NCBI GenBank assembly: GCA_950295325.1 | Contig: OX485803.1 | Coordinates: forward strand, 64,867,554-64,931,553 | From: Polytrichum commune | Lineage: Eukaryota > Streptophyta > Polytrichopsida > Polytrichales > Polytrichaceae | Length of the DNA: 64,000 bases | Reading direction: 5' to 3' | Shown here: in pieces, positions 13,086 through 23,716 of the stretch | Numbering within the stretch: the stretch's first letter is position 1 | Layout of the letters: each line of letters opens with the position of its first letter | Position numbers and translations under genes: made by a program | Notes under the pieces: generated by a model | Told to the model about the DNA's origin: nothing | The model's database searches: none | The model's input: only the letters and a program-made list of their open reading frames with translations

Positions 13086-13956
13086 TACCTTACAAGCTAC
13101 AATGGAGAGGGGAAGGCTAGTGCATCTCATGGCTAACTTTCTCACTCTCACTTAGCTGTTACACCATCCGCCCTAAAATCTAGGAGGGCTCTAGATCCTA
13201 GACGAGCATATTCTACACTTTGAAATCGGCACTGAAACTCACTCACTGGGTGTGTGTGCCCTGAGTTCAGTTAGACAAACTCAACCCACTCTTCTCTTCC
13301 GTTTCCATATCGAAGAAGATCCATTATCTCATCTCATAACATGCCATTATCGCCATTACCACTTCTGTATCGAAGTTAATACACTTCACCTCTTCCCATT
13401 TGACCCATTTCTCGCATCAAACGGCTTCGGGAGCTGGAAGTTCTCACACCCGCAAGCAAGCTCTCCTTAAGTACCGATCGGGAAACTTGGAGCCACTTTT
13501 TTTCGTAATCTCGCCCTCCCTAATTGTATGTTACGCACCTAATTTTTTGACTTGAATTTTTTTTTTGGGGGTGTTGTCCTTTTTTGCATCATCCAGGATG
13601 GACTGGGATTAAGTAGTATGATGGCTTCAGTGATGAGTGTGTAATAGTAGCCTTGTTGCTTGAATGTGATGTGGTTGTGATTTTGTTGAGATTTTGAGCC
13701 TTATTTGACATATCTGTTGCTTGCTTGCAGTGAGGTATTTGATGCGGCCGAGTTTAGGTGAGCCTTAGGGTTTAAGGCTAAGCGAGTGCAGAGGAAGAGA
13801 TCTGTTCAACTTGTTCCATGTGGAGTGGATATAGCTAAGGGGGAGATACATAGCTCCGATGTTCAAGGATCTGTAATTGATTGGCAACGTAATTGATTTA
13901 GTGTGGAGCCCTACACACATAGTCTGGAAGGGCAAGGGTGTTGTTTACTTAGATAG
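13086..13956 (+). promoter_or_regulatory. Probable promoter and 5' UTR (with intron) of the ARG1-like gene
   Basis: The sequence becomes pyrimidine-rich near 13250-13520, as expected of a plant 5' UTR. A plausible UTR intron runs from GTATGT at 13526 to TTGCTTGCAG ending at 13730. The coding ATG follows at 13957. The intron call is inference from splice-site shape and is not backed by transcript data. Confidence 0.45.
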
Positions 13957-16900
13957 ATGGCTGAGAAAATGGCAGAGGGGCAGGAATCCGGTACTGTAGT
14001 CACTCGTCCTCCTCCGGGACGCAGAGATCCTTATGAGGTTCTTGGTGTGACACGCGATGCCACAGACCAACAAATTAAGAGCGCATACCGGAAGCTGGCA
14101 TTAAAGTAAGTCTCTCGTTGTCTCTTTCTTGCTCTCTCTCTTCCTCTCTAACCTTGGTTTATTGCCATCAAATATCCATCTATCTTGCCATGCCATGCTA
14201 CTTGGGGCATGCTGTTGAGCATTTTCTTCTTACTGGAGACATGGTGGACCATGGTTCTGGTGAAGTGCGACATGCAATCGTTGCTATTCCCAGAATAGGG
14301 TTTTGGGATGGATTGGGGTTTCAGAGGTTTCAGAGGATGTGAATGTGTTTTTGATAAGATTTTTATTCCTGGGTTAGGGTAGAAGGAGAAAAAAGATGAC
14401 TCTGATGATGCCACTAGCTTGAATTACGGTGTTGCTTTTTGCCCTTTGAATTTCCATTCTGTCCTCCAATGCCCTGCACTTGTTGAGCATTTTCTGAATT
14501 CTGTACGGAGCATATACTATGGTTCTGGTGAACTGTAACATCTAATTGCTGCTATTCTCTGAATAGGTTTTTGGCAGGGTTAGGGTTTCAGAGGGATGTG
14601 TATGTGTGTTTGATAAGGTTATTATTCCTGGGTCAGGGTAGATGACTCTGATGATGTGGCCACTGGTTTGAATTATGGTGTTGCTTGATCTTCGAGTTGT
14701 TCTAAGTCTATATGTAATTATCAAATGGGCATGATGAGGATTAGAGGCCCCTGAAGACTACTGCACCCTTTCAAAGGTGAACACCTTGAACGGCTGGGGA
14801 CAACCTGGCCTCTACCTGTGTCCTCCAAGGGCAAGCCCCTAGGTTCCCACATGGTGGGTTGAAAATGTCCAGTTTCACCTGGATGCCTCAATATGGTTGG
14901 GTGGACTGTAGGTGAATGCGTGCACTGGAAATCAAGTGCTAGAAATGTCACCCATCTGAGAACTATTCTGGCCTTAGGTGGCTTAACCTCGGAGTTCTCA
15001 TGGGGTCTAGGTTAAGGCCTTTGGCATAAGGCACCCTTGGGTTAGGTTAGGTTTGTGAGACTGCTTGGTTGAATTGTGCTGAACATCCAGAACACAGAAA
15101 TTGGCTAAATATGGAAGTGCTTCCAGGTTGTGGGTCTGTAACTTGAGGTTTATCTTATTTGGATTCAGACTTTGAGTAGTTAATCTAATTCAGCAATTAT
15201 GGTTTTCCTGTTCATTCTATGAGGTTCTATATGTATAGATTAGAAAGTTGTTTCCCTCCTTATTGAGGATCTGGAATGCTTTTTGACAAGCTCGCAGTGT
15301 CTCTGGACGCTGTCAAGGAATCTGCGCACCTAATTACATAGTCTATTGTTTTTGTCAGAGTGCATAATGACTGTATTGGGGTAGGGTGGTCGGGGTGTCA
15401 GAAATACATCTCCTCTTTTCAGTGTTGTGTGAAAGAGAGTTTGACCATGAATGTCTACAGGCCAGTCTTGTTTTCAAAAGGAACAGGCATTGGCATGGTT
15501 AGGAGGGACTTTGTTTTGTTGAGAAGTATTCACTTCCTGTACAATCTGTTTTTAAATTTCTTGAGCCAAATAATGTACGGACTGATAATTAGGCTTCTAG
15601 ATACCTTTTCCATTCAGAACTTAATGAAGTTGTGTCGGAAAGGGTTGTGTGATCTTTTCCTTTTTGCGATTGACACACTGAATTGTACATAAACCTTAAC
15701 AAAGTAAACACTGTTTCATGTATTCTCTTTTCTCAAGCATGATTTATCTATCTCATGGTTAATTCCAACAGGTATCATCCAGACAAGAATGGAAGCAGTC
15801 CAGAAGCAGCAGATAAATTCAAAGAAGTTGCTTACTCCTATGGGATTCTTTCAGACCCTGAGAAGCGGCGGCAATATGATGCTGCCGGGTTTGAGGTATC
15901 TTGAGCACTATTACTTCTCTTGTTGCTAACACAGGGGAACATAGTTACAGCTCCCTGTGTTAACAATTGGTCTGCACCTGCTTTTTGCAATTGGTGAAAA
16001 TAGTTGTAATAGAATCAATTTAGGACTGACTTGTTTTTTGTAAAAACTATTGATACCTTTTAGTACTGTTTTCAAATTCTGTTGTGATTGTCTCCTTAAA
16101 TCTTTGAAATCTTGTGCATCCTGGTTCAGGGTATCCAATGTTGTGTGTGTGCAGGTTGCGTGTTCATTATCATATTTAAATGTTCCTCTGGTCTTGGTCT
16201 AGAGGCTCAAAATGTCTGTGATAGTTTATGGATATCACTTGTATATATTACTGAATGTACACTTGATGGTTGCAGGCTGTAGATCTTGATGGGTTAGACA
16301 TGGAGCTAGACCTCTCAAATCTTGGGACTGTCAACACCATGTTCGCTGCTCTGTTCAGGTATATTGTTGCTTTTCACTGATTATAATGTCAAAGCCTCTA
16401 TTAAAAGTTGCAAGTACCATTATTTTCACTATCAAGATTTGAAACTACTTTTAGATGCATGCTAGACAACAAGCATGTGTCTTATAGGATCCACTTTTTT
16501 CCTGGCCTATAATCCCATTATTGTTATCAAAATGCACTTGATTTGATGTTCTGTATATATTGTACTTTTGGTACCTGGGCAGTAACTGATACATCCTGCT
16601 GTAACTTCCTGCTCTATCATAATTTCTTCTATTGTAAATTTTCTCTGTACTGTGAATGCTGTCTCTTGCAGTAAGTTAGGTGTTCCAATCAAGACAACAA
16701 TTTCAGCAACTGTCTTGGAAGAGGCCCTCAATGGAACAGTGACAATTAGACCTTTGCCCTTGGGCCGTCCAGTCAATGACAAGGTTGTCTATCATAAACT
16801 CCCATCTACAAATAACCCTTAGATCTTCTTAGTGACAAACATTGCAGGCGATAAATAGTGATGTTGGCTCCTCATCATGCATGCACCTTTTGATGAGTAT

Positions 16901-19900
16901 TAAGTTTGAACTCCAGCTATTAAAGAGCTAAGCCTGTGTTGCTTCTGATAATTGGCATTCTAGTGTTTGCATGAAGCTGTTTATTTATGCATATAGTAAT
17001 TGTTGGTTGGACAGGTGGAGAAGCAGGGAGCACATTTCTTTGGTATCACAATCTCTGAAGCACAGGCAGAAGCTGGTGTTGTCATTCGTGTGGTGTCAGC
17101 TGTTCAAAGCAAATTCAAAGTATGACAAGTTTTATCCTTATCATGGAGTTCTTTGTATCAATCACTTTTTCAATCACCTCATATTGAGTGCTTGAAGTTA
17201 CTGTATTTCATTGTTTGCCTTGCATTTGAAGTTAAGAATAAAGTCTGCTAAGAGCCCAGAGCTGTGTTCAAGTTTGTCTCTTCTGAGGCAGTAATTGATA
17301 TATGACAAGCTATAAGCACCTAACAATTAAGCATTGGTGTCTACAGCTGCTATATTTTGAGCAAGAAGAAAATGGTGGACTAGGTTTGGCATTGCAGGTA
17401 CTGTTATTTGGATCCCCATTTGGCAAGAGATGTTCTATTTGGTAGGTTGATCAGCATATTTCGTAAATCTTCACTGCACTTCACACTATCCAAATTGGAT
17501 GTAACCAATTTGTTTATGTTACACTTTGAGAAGGGCCATAATTGAAAATTGCATAATTCAAATAAGAATTTTCGTATTCTACATGCAAATGAATTGTTGA
17601 CACAACTTATTTGTCGTTCTTTGTATCTGGTCTGCTAATGAGTGTTGGATTTCCAGCCCTGTAGTGGAAATATAACCCACTTTGTGTTGGAAATCAATGT
17701 TCTTTTCCCGGAGCTACATTGTCCTGAAAATCTATAATATCTAGGACATGGTCAATCATTACATGTTTAGTGTGTATGGGTTTGTGATGAACATGTAATG
17801 TAATGGTTGTATGTAATTGTAGATTAGGTGTCACCAATTTAGACATCTGGTGGAGTTCTCTATGTTTTTGTGTGATGATTAAATAGCCACCTAAAGCATA
17901 GACATGATGTCCATTGTGCTGATAGTATTCTTTCATTGATATGTCCAGGAAGACAGTGTAAAATGTGGCAAGGTCACCTCTGCTGGGATGTACTTCTTGC
18001 ATTTCCAAGTCTACCGCTTCGATCCAACTGTAAATGCGGTGGGTATAAATCTTCTGAGGTGCTTTTGACTTATTGGTGTTTTGATTTTTCTGGTACAAGG
18101 TCACAATAAGTGAAAGTTTTACTTGTTTACTGGTCACTGATGCAACTCTTCCATTAAGTTCTAGCACTTGTCTAAGGGTACTTTCCATGTAGGCCGCTTG
18201 CCCACCAGATTCTAGTGGAAATGTAGATTCCACCTGGTGGACTCTATATTTCCACTAGAATATGGTGGGCAAGCGGCCTACATGGAAACTAACCCCAAGC
18301 ATTCTAAGGCAAGGCTTCATTTTAAGTTCCCCATCTCGACTTTCTAGTGCTACCCTGAATTCCTTAACCCTGAAATTTATTGCTGATAAATCCAGGTTCT
18401 CCTGTGTGCCTTGTTCCAAATAAGAAAAATATGGCCTGCACCAGGTCAGACATCTCCTAAAAGATATGTAGTAGTGGTTTGCAAACTTTCATCCCTTGGT
18501 GGATGTGCAGTTGTTTGCAGCGAAAGATCCAGATGCTGCATTTTTCAAGAGGTTGGAAGGACTACAACCGTGTGAGATGTCAGAGCTAAAGGCAGGCACT
18601 CACATTTTTGCTGTCTATGGTAAGTGTATTATTATGATTTTAATAATAAAAAGTCTTTAAATGATTTAATATCACTTTCTAGGTTGCTGTTGAAAGCTCC
18701 ACTGTCTGAACTTTGATTTTATGTAGATTGAAGCAATTGTAGGTGCAGTATGTTGATCTTTCTTAACATTTACAGAAACAAAGGTATCTCTGTTGTCCTG
18801 GTCAGATAAGTCAGTCTAATAGGAACTGTCAAGCGAGGTTGTGGTTTCAGGATACACCGGGTTTCTATTGGTGTATCTTGATGGGTTCTACTATTGGCTG
18901 ATTCTCAACTCGAAGGAAGACAATATATTTTAAAATCTAGAACATGAAGTGTTTGACTATAATCGTCTGTATGAAGGGGACAACTTTTTCAAGAGTGCTA
19001 GCTATACAATTGAGGCCATTTGTGCCGATTCTCATTTGGAGGCAGCTGTGAAGCTCAAGGATGTGGAAGCTCAAATTCTATCTAAGCGCAATGAGCTCCA
19101 TCAGTTTGAGACAGAGTACCATGAGGTATGATGATCTAATCTCACAACACCATTTATGGTATTTAGTGTCACTTGCCCTATTTTTAGGCGTATGACTGAC
19201 AACTTCACCATTACTTTCACCTCATGACACTTGACATTCAAGTGCGCTTACTAACATCTTGGCATGAGTATGTTCAATATTGTTATGAGGTGTATGCTTA
19301 TACTTGTGTTACACGATTGTTACAAGTTGACTAAAGTGTTCACAAATGACACTTGGCATTGGTATGTTCAAGAATATCTTTCTCTTGCATACTACAAGGT
19401 AAACACATGACACTTGCCATTAGCATGCTCAATAATATCTTCCCCTTGCATACAAATTGCAAAATTATCATCTCAAGTATCCCACCGTGCTATGCTAAAT
19501 GTCATCATGTAAATATTTTTTCACTTATGTTACTTATGTTGATGAATAGTATCATATTGGCAAATAGTGTTTGTGACACTAAATACCATAAATGGTGTAG
19601 TACAATGTGTTATTGCCATGGCTGGTTTTCCTTGGCAGTAAGCTGTGTTCATCAGTAAGGAACTATTGTAATACATGTGTGTAGCCTCAGAAGTAGTTTT
19701 CTAAATAGTTGCAATCAGATTGGAGTTCTCATTTTTTTGCACGTCACAGCAACTGCTCTAGTATCAATGACATATCCTCTAATTTGAATTTATGTATACA
19801 GGCGTTGGCTCGGTTCACAGCAGTAACATTGAGATATTCTCAGGAGAAACAAGCGGTATGTGAAGATTGGCTTGCCAGCCTGAAGTTTGATGGGGAAACC

Positions 19901-20383
19901 AAAATTAACTGTTTAAAGCTGTGGAGAACAAGGATGATTATAGTATTAGTCTTGTTGGTGCTTTTGGTGCACTTCGATATTTTGCCCTTGAAAGGGAGAG
20001 CAGCTGTCAAGAAAGACATTGCATGCTGTTATGAAAACCCATGCATTGATGTTGTGCTATGCGATTCTAGACAATCTAATCTCTAAAATTTATTTGGTTA
20101 ATTTCCAAGATAATTGTGGAGTTCATACTCTGATTTCCTGATGCTGCAGGTTGATGAGCTGCTCAAAAATCGTGAAAAGATACAAGAATCATTTACTTCT
20201 GTACCTGTAGCTCCAAAGAAAGTGAATAGCAGTGGAAGTGGCAAGGGTGTAGTAGAGGATGCTTCTGTAAGTGCAGATGAAGGAGAGTCCCCAACTATGG
20301 AAGAATCAGCTAGTGACAAAGCTGCAAAGAAGAAGTGGTTTAACCTCAATTTCAGAACAGGTGTTGGTTCTGCCGGAAAATGA
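13957..20383 (+). CDS. ARG1-like DnaJ-domain protein (altered response to gravity family)
   Basis: A J-domain co-chaperone of the plant ARG1/ARL family, whose Arabidopsis members act in early gravity signalling at endomembranes. Eleven exons, all GT-AG and in phase: 13957-14105, 15772-15895, 16276-16358, 16672-16783, 17015-17119, 17347-17397, 17949-18038, 18511-18619, 18977-19125, 19802-19855, 20150-20383; 419 aa, close to ARG1 length. The J domain is at about 23-88 with HPD at 52-54. The middle region has the family phrases [36 protein letters not shown] and [18 protein letters not shown] coiled coil follows (about 288-350), then a low-complexity acidic stretch and the KKWFNLN ending. Intron 1 has a tandem duplication, intron 7 a near-perfect hairpin and intron 9 a TIR element. 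The exons are undamaged. Whether it is ARG1 or ARL1/ARL2 type I cannot say. Confidence 0.95.
14213..14690 (+). repeat. Tandem duplication inside ARG1-like intron 1
   Basis: Two direct copies of about 210-235 bp, offset by about 268 bp (14213-14446 and 14481-14690). They share GTTGAGCATTTTCT, TATGGTTCTGGTGAA-like text, TTATTCCTGGGT and TTGAATTAYGGTGTTGCTT. The copies have diverged by many substitutions and small gaps. They are non-coding and wholly intronic. Confidence 0.75.
18182..18288. repeat. Near-perfect 107-nt hairpin in ARG1-like intron 7
   Basis: Two 53-nt arms (18182-18234 and 18236-18288) are reverse complements with 3 mismatches and a single base between them. The arm begins TTTCCATGTAGGCCGCTTGC. 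The sequence just outside the right arm (AACCCCAAGCA) recurs after a related half-arm at 56131-56180, so this is probably a foldback transposable element. If transcribed with the intron it would form a long double-stranded stem. Confidence 0.85.
19147..19598. mobile_element. TIR element in ARG1-like intron 9
   Basis: Both ends carry inverted copies of ACACCATTTATGGTATTTAG followed by TGTCAC. The element is about 452 bp and non-coding. The same terminal sequence bounds 28511-28733, and a single end lies near 29164-29189. The right edge is followed by AG rather than a clear duplication. TA at some edges would suit a Tc1/mariner relative, but this is not certain. Confidence 0.7.
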
Positions 20384-22240
20384 TCCATCTGCTGAGTAAC
20401 AATGCGAGTGCTGACAAATGAATGAGATGTCTCATTAGTGAAACCTTCTTGAGATCTGAGGTGCCTTTTCTTTTTTTACCATCTCTCAGCTGAAGATGAC
20501 CTGGACCTTCCAGCTCAAACCACGTTATAGTATGAAGCGCAGGCCAAGCTGTCCCTGTAGTATACATGAAGAGAAGAGCCAGAGAGTGGGCCTGAAGTTG
20601 TCGTGTGTGGTATTAACTACATATTCTCTTGCTTTTTAATGCCATTACTAGTTTCTGGGTTAGAAAGGTCAGTCTAGGGGGAGTCAATTCTTTGATAGGT
20701 ATAGTTTCCATCATCTGACTCCTTTCTTTTATTTGAACACCTGAGTTGGGTATTGCATCAGGCAAGGTCACACAGTTCTATAATTTGGATTGTGTTGCTG
20801 ACGGAGTGCAGCCACCTGGCCTGCTAAATTGATTTGTGAAAGTCCCAGATCTCCAGGTAATTGGATCTGAATTTGGAAAGCAAATCAGCTTCTTTATGGG
20901 CCTTGAAATAGGCCTTGTATCTAAGTTACTGTCTCAAGCAATCTAAGCAATTTTGAACAGCAAGACCCCTTTTACTTTTGAGTAGGGGTAATCTCATGGA
21001 GCATATTTTGTCCTGACATCTTTAGCTCTGCTGTCTGTCACCCAGTAGTCATACATTGTATGTGGCCTTAATGTTGGCAATGTAATGGTGTGTTGTACTG
21101 AGTCCATGAGATGTTTCACACAATGTATAATAGAGTGGTCAAAGTGTGAACTTCAGGAAATTTGGTTTTCAAACTGTTACTGGCAGTGCGCCAGTTTACA
21201 TCCATTGGTGAAGGTTTTTTGATGAAGTTGTTTCCCATGTTGAGTGGCGATTTCTAAGCAACACATTTCAGAACTTATCATCTCCATTCCTTCTTATGCC
21301 AACTAAACTATCACCCAGAAAGATAATATGCAAAGCACCTGAGTTGCTTGGCCTCAAAGTTCTGGATTCCATAGCTCTTCAGGGACCAAGTTTAGTTAGA
21401 AACTTTTAGAACCCCCCAAAAATTTCCTGGAGTCTTTAAAAGTCTCTCAACTTAAAGAGGGTTTCCTAACAATCCCCCTTCAACAGTCACTTCAAACGAC
21501 AACCTGCAAAGGACTCGAGGACTGAGAAGTTTGAACTTTTATGACCCCAAAGCACTTAGAGTGGTGAGGACGGTACTTCTGCCCCCTCCCCACTTGACAT
21601 TAGCTAAGCCTAAAAGTGGGTTCTTAAAAATGAGCGTTCACACCATCGACATTATCTAGTGCCGAGCCTAGTTGGCAAATGATGTGGCATGGCTTAAAAG
21701 TGGAGGTTTTAAGCTAAAACTACTGACCCTCCCATCAGTACCAAGACATGAGGCAAGAATGTAGGACCTTTAAAAGTGTTGCCTCCCGCTCTTGTGATTG
21801 GTTGCTTTTAATCTTAGCTATGAGGGCACGAGGAGCTCCATTAACAAAAACTGATGATAAGTATTAAGGCATTTGGGGATGGGACAAAAACTATCCAACA
21901 TTCATTGGTTGGTAGATATAACAATGAACATGTGTGAAAGCTACTCAACTAAAACCTACTTGGAAATCTCCCGAGCAAGTTCTTGTAGGTGCATTGGGAT
22001 AGCCGGACGTGATCGCTATAACCGAGGGAGCTTTACCTGGGTTTTAGGGAAGTCTTTGGTTATTTGCTAATGTCAAGTGGGGAGGGGGCATTAGATGCTT
22101 TCTTTTCATTTTCTCGAAACAATGTATTTTAATTGCAGAGAAATTGGACTGGCAGATGCTCTGACTTTTCAAAAACATTATTTTTATCAAACTACGATGC
22201 TGACAACAGACAGACTGAACAGTAAGCAGAACTTATCTTC
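20384..22240 (+). other. 3' UTR of the ARG1-like gene and spacer
   Basis: The first several hundred bases after the stop at 20381-20383 are likely 3' UTR; the end is not defined. The remainder holds no supportable gene. Composition rises in GC toward 22240, where the presumed TSPO promoter begins. Confidence 0.5.
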
Positions 22241-22247
22241 GTTCTCC

Positions 22248-22277
22248 CACGTGGCGCTCACATGCGTATCCACGTCA
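22248..22277. promoter_or_regulatory. G-box/ABRE-like cluster upstream of TSPO
   Basis: The motif CCCACGTGGCGC (palindromic G-box CACGTG at 22248-22253, with the ABRE core ACGTGGC) is followed about 20 bp later by CCACGTCACC. Paired ACGT elements of this kind are the usual binding sites of ABA-responsive bZIP factors. They lie about 1.4 kb before the TSPO coding start, which is probably preceded by a 5' UTR intron. Plant TSPO genes are known to be induced by ABA and osmotic stress. The link here is inference from motif and position. Confidence 0.45.
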
Positions 22278-23141
22278 CCAATGACCTCATCTCGGCGGAG
22301 ATCCCTTCCCTTAATTTTGAAATCTAGGAAATGTTGTAAACCTCCACGATTCTACAAAAACAGAACATGCCTGACGCTAAATGAATCAACTGTGGAGATT
22401 TGGGGTACAAGGATACGCCTTTGGTGAATGCTGTTGAAGCTTTGCGGTGAACTCGCAGTGTACTTTTGTTGTTCACTGAGATTGCTTTGCGTGTTGGGTA
22501 TTTGCGCTTTCGCACTTTGGCCGCCCTCTCAAGGAAAATTCGAGCTAAGTAACCCATACACGAAGGTGAAGGCTCCGATGCTCAAAAAGATCAGATCAGC
22601 CAAGAACTCAACTTGCTTTTTTTGTGCTCTGGATTTAGTGCCTGGCTGTATGAACATCTCAATATATGGTCTGGAGTTTTGAGTGCATGTTCACCTAGAT
22701 ATGCAAAATTGCAGTTATCTTTGGAGGTCAGTTCGAAAATTGCAGGATGTCGATGATGTTGGTTGATGGCTTATATGTGTGGGTCTCATTAGTAGGTCCT
22801 GTTTTTAGAGCTCACAGATTTCTGGATATGTGCTTCTTCCCAACTATTTGAGCTTGTTATAGGGAATCCGAATAGTTTTCTCTTTGAAGCAATGACATTT
22901 GTAGGTAATGGTGTAGGATTTGCAAGAGGTTTGGAGCACTCTCCGGGTGTCAACTGAGTATAGGAATCTTACACAAGTAGTGAATACTTATTGCTGGATG
23001 GCTACACTATTTACCATCAACATATATAAACCATCTTGACATGACTGGATGGCATCCAGAGTATATGTCATAAAGGCCACTCTAATTAACATGCCACATG
23101 AATTTTAGTCCCACACTAAAATCAGATTCACAGTGTACTTT

Positions 23142-23716
23142 GCTCGAGTTGCATTCAAAGTGGGTTAGGCTTTTAAGAGTAGGTTACAGATTCTGGATAT
23201 GTTTTTCCCGCCCAAACTTGGTAATGAGAACATCCTTTATTAAACACGGAGTGTGATGTTCGAAGAGCAGCACGTCTTTCAATCTTCTTAGAACAATGTC
23301 TTCATTCTAAGTTGAGAGAAAAATGAAATTTTAATGAGGCTAGTGATACACCATAACCTTACTGGATTTCTATTCAAATTGAGAATAATTAAATATTAGG
23401 GTTAACTCACACTCCTTATGTGGTGGGTCAGCAGATGACTTTGCTTGAATTGCTCTTAGAGTGGGTTATGCTTTCAATGTAGGTTACACATTTTGGATAT
23501 TGAAAGACAATGATTCGTGATAACCAGAACAGTCTTTCTTTAATCATGGACAGTGATGATGTTTGAAGAGCATCATATCTTCAATCTTCTTAGAGAGACA
23601 ACTCCTGAATTTTTGCATGATGATGCCTATGATACACCATAGGATTTATCGACAAACCGATTAAATTAAAATGGTAGGGTTAATTCATGGTTTTTATGTG
23701 GTGAGCAGATGTTGTC
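23142..23716 (+). repeat. Tandem duplication of about 300 bp abutting TSPO exon 1
   Basis: Unit 1 (from 23142) and unit 2 (from 23442) share GAGTGGGTTATGCTTT-like text, TTCAATCTTCTTAGA, ATACACCATA and TAGGGTTAAYTCA-TATGTGGTG. Each ends in GTGGTG, a few variable bases, CAG and ATG. In unit 2 that CAG directly precedes the TSPO start codon and looks like a 3' splice site. The duplication therefore copied a likely acceptor region. Divergence is moderate. Confidence 0.65.

Noticed and set aside
17694..18233. 179-residue open frame on the minus strand
   Set aside because: It lies antisense to exon 7 of the ARG1-like gene and its introns, has no domain, and includes half of the intronic hairpin. 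It is a shadow frame.
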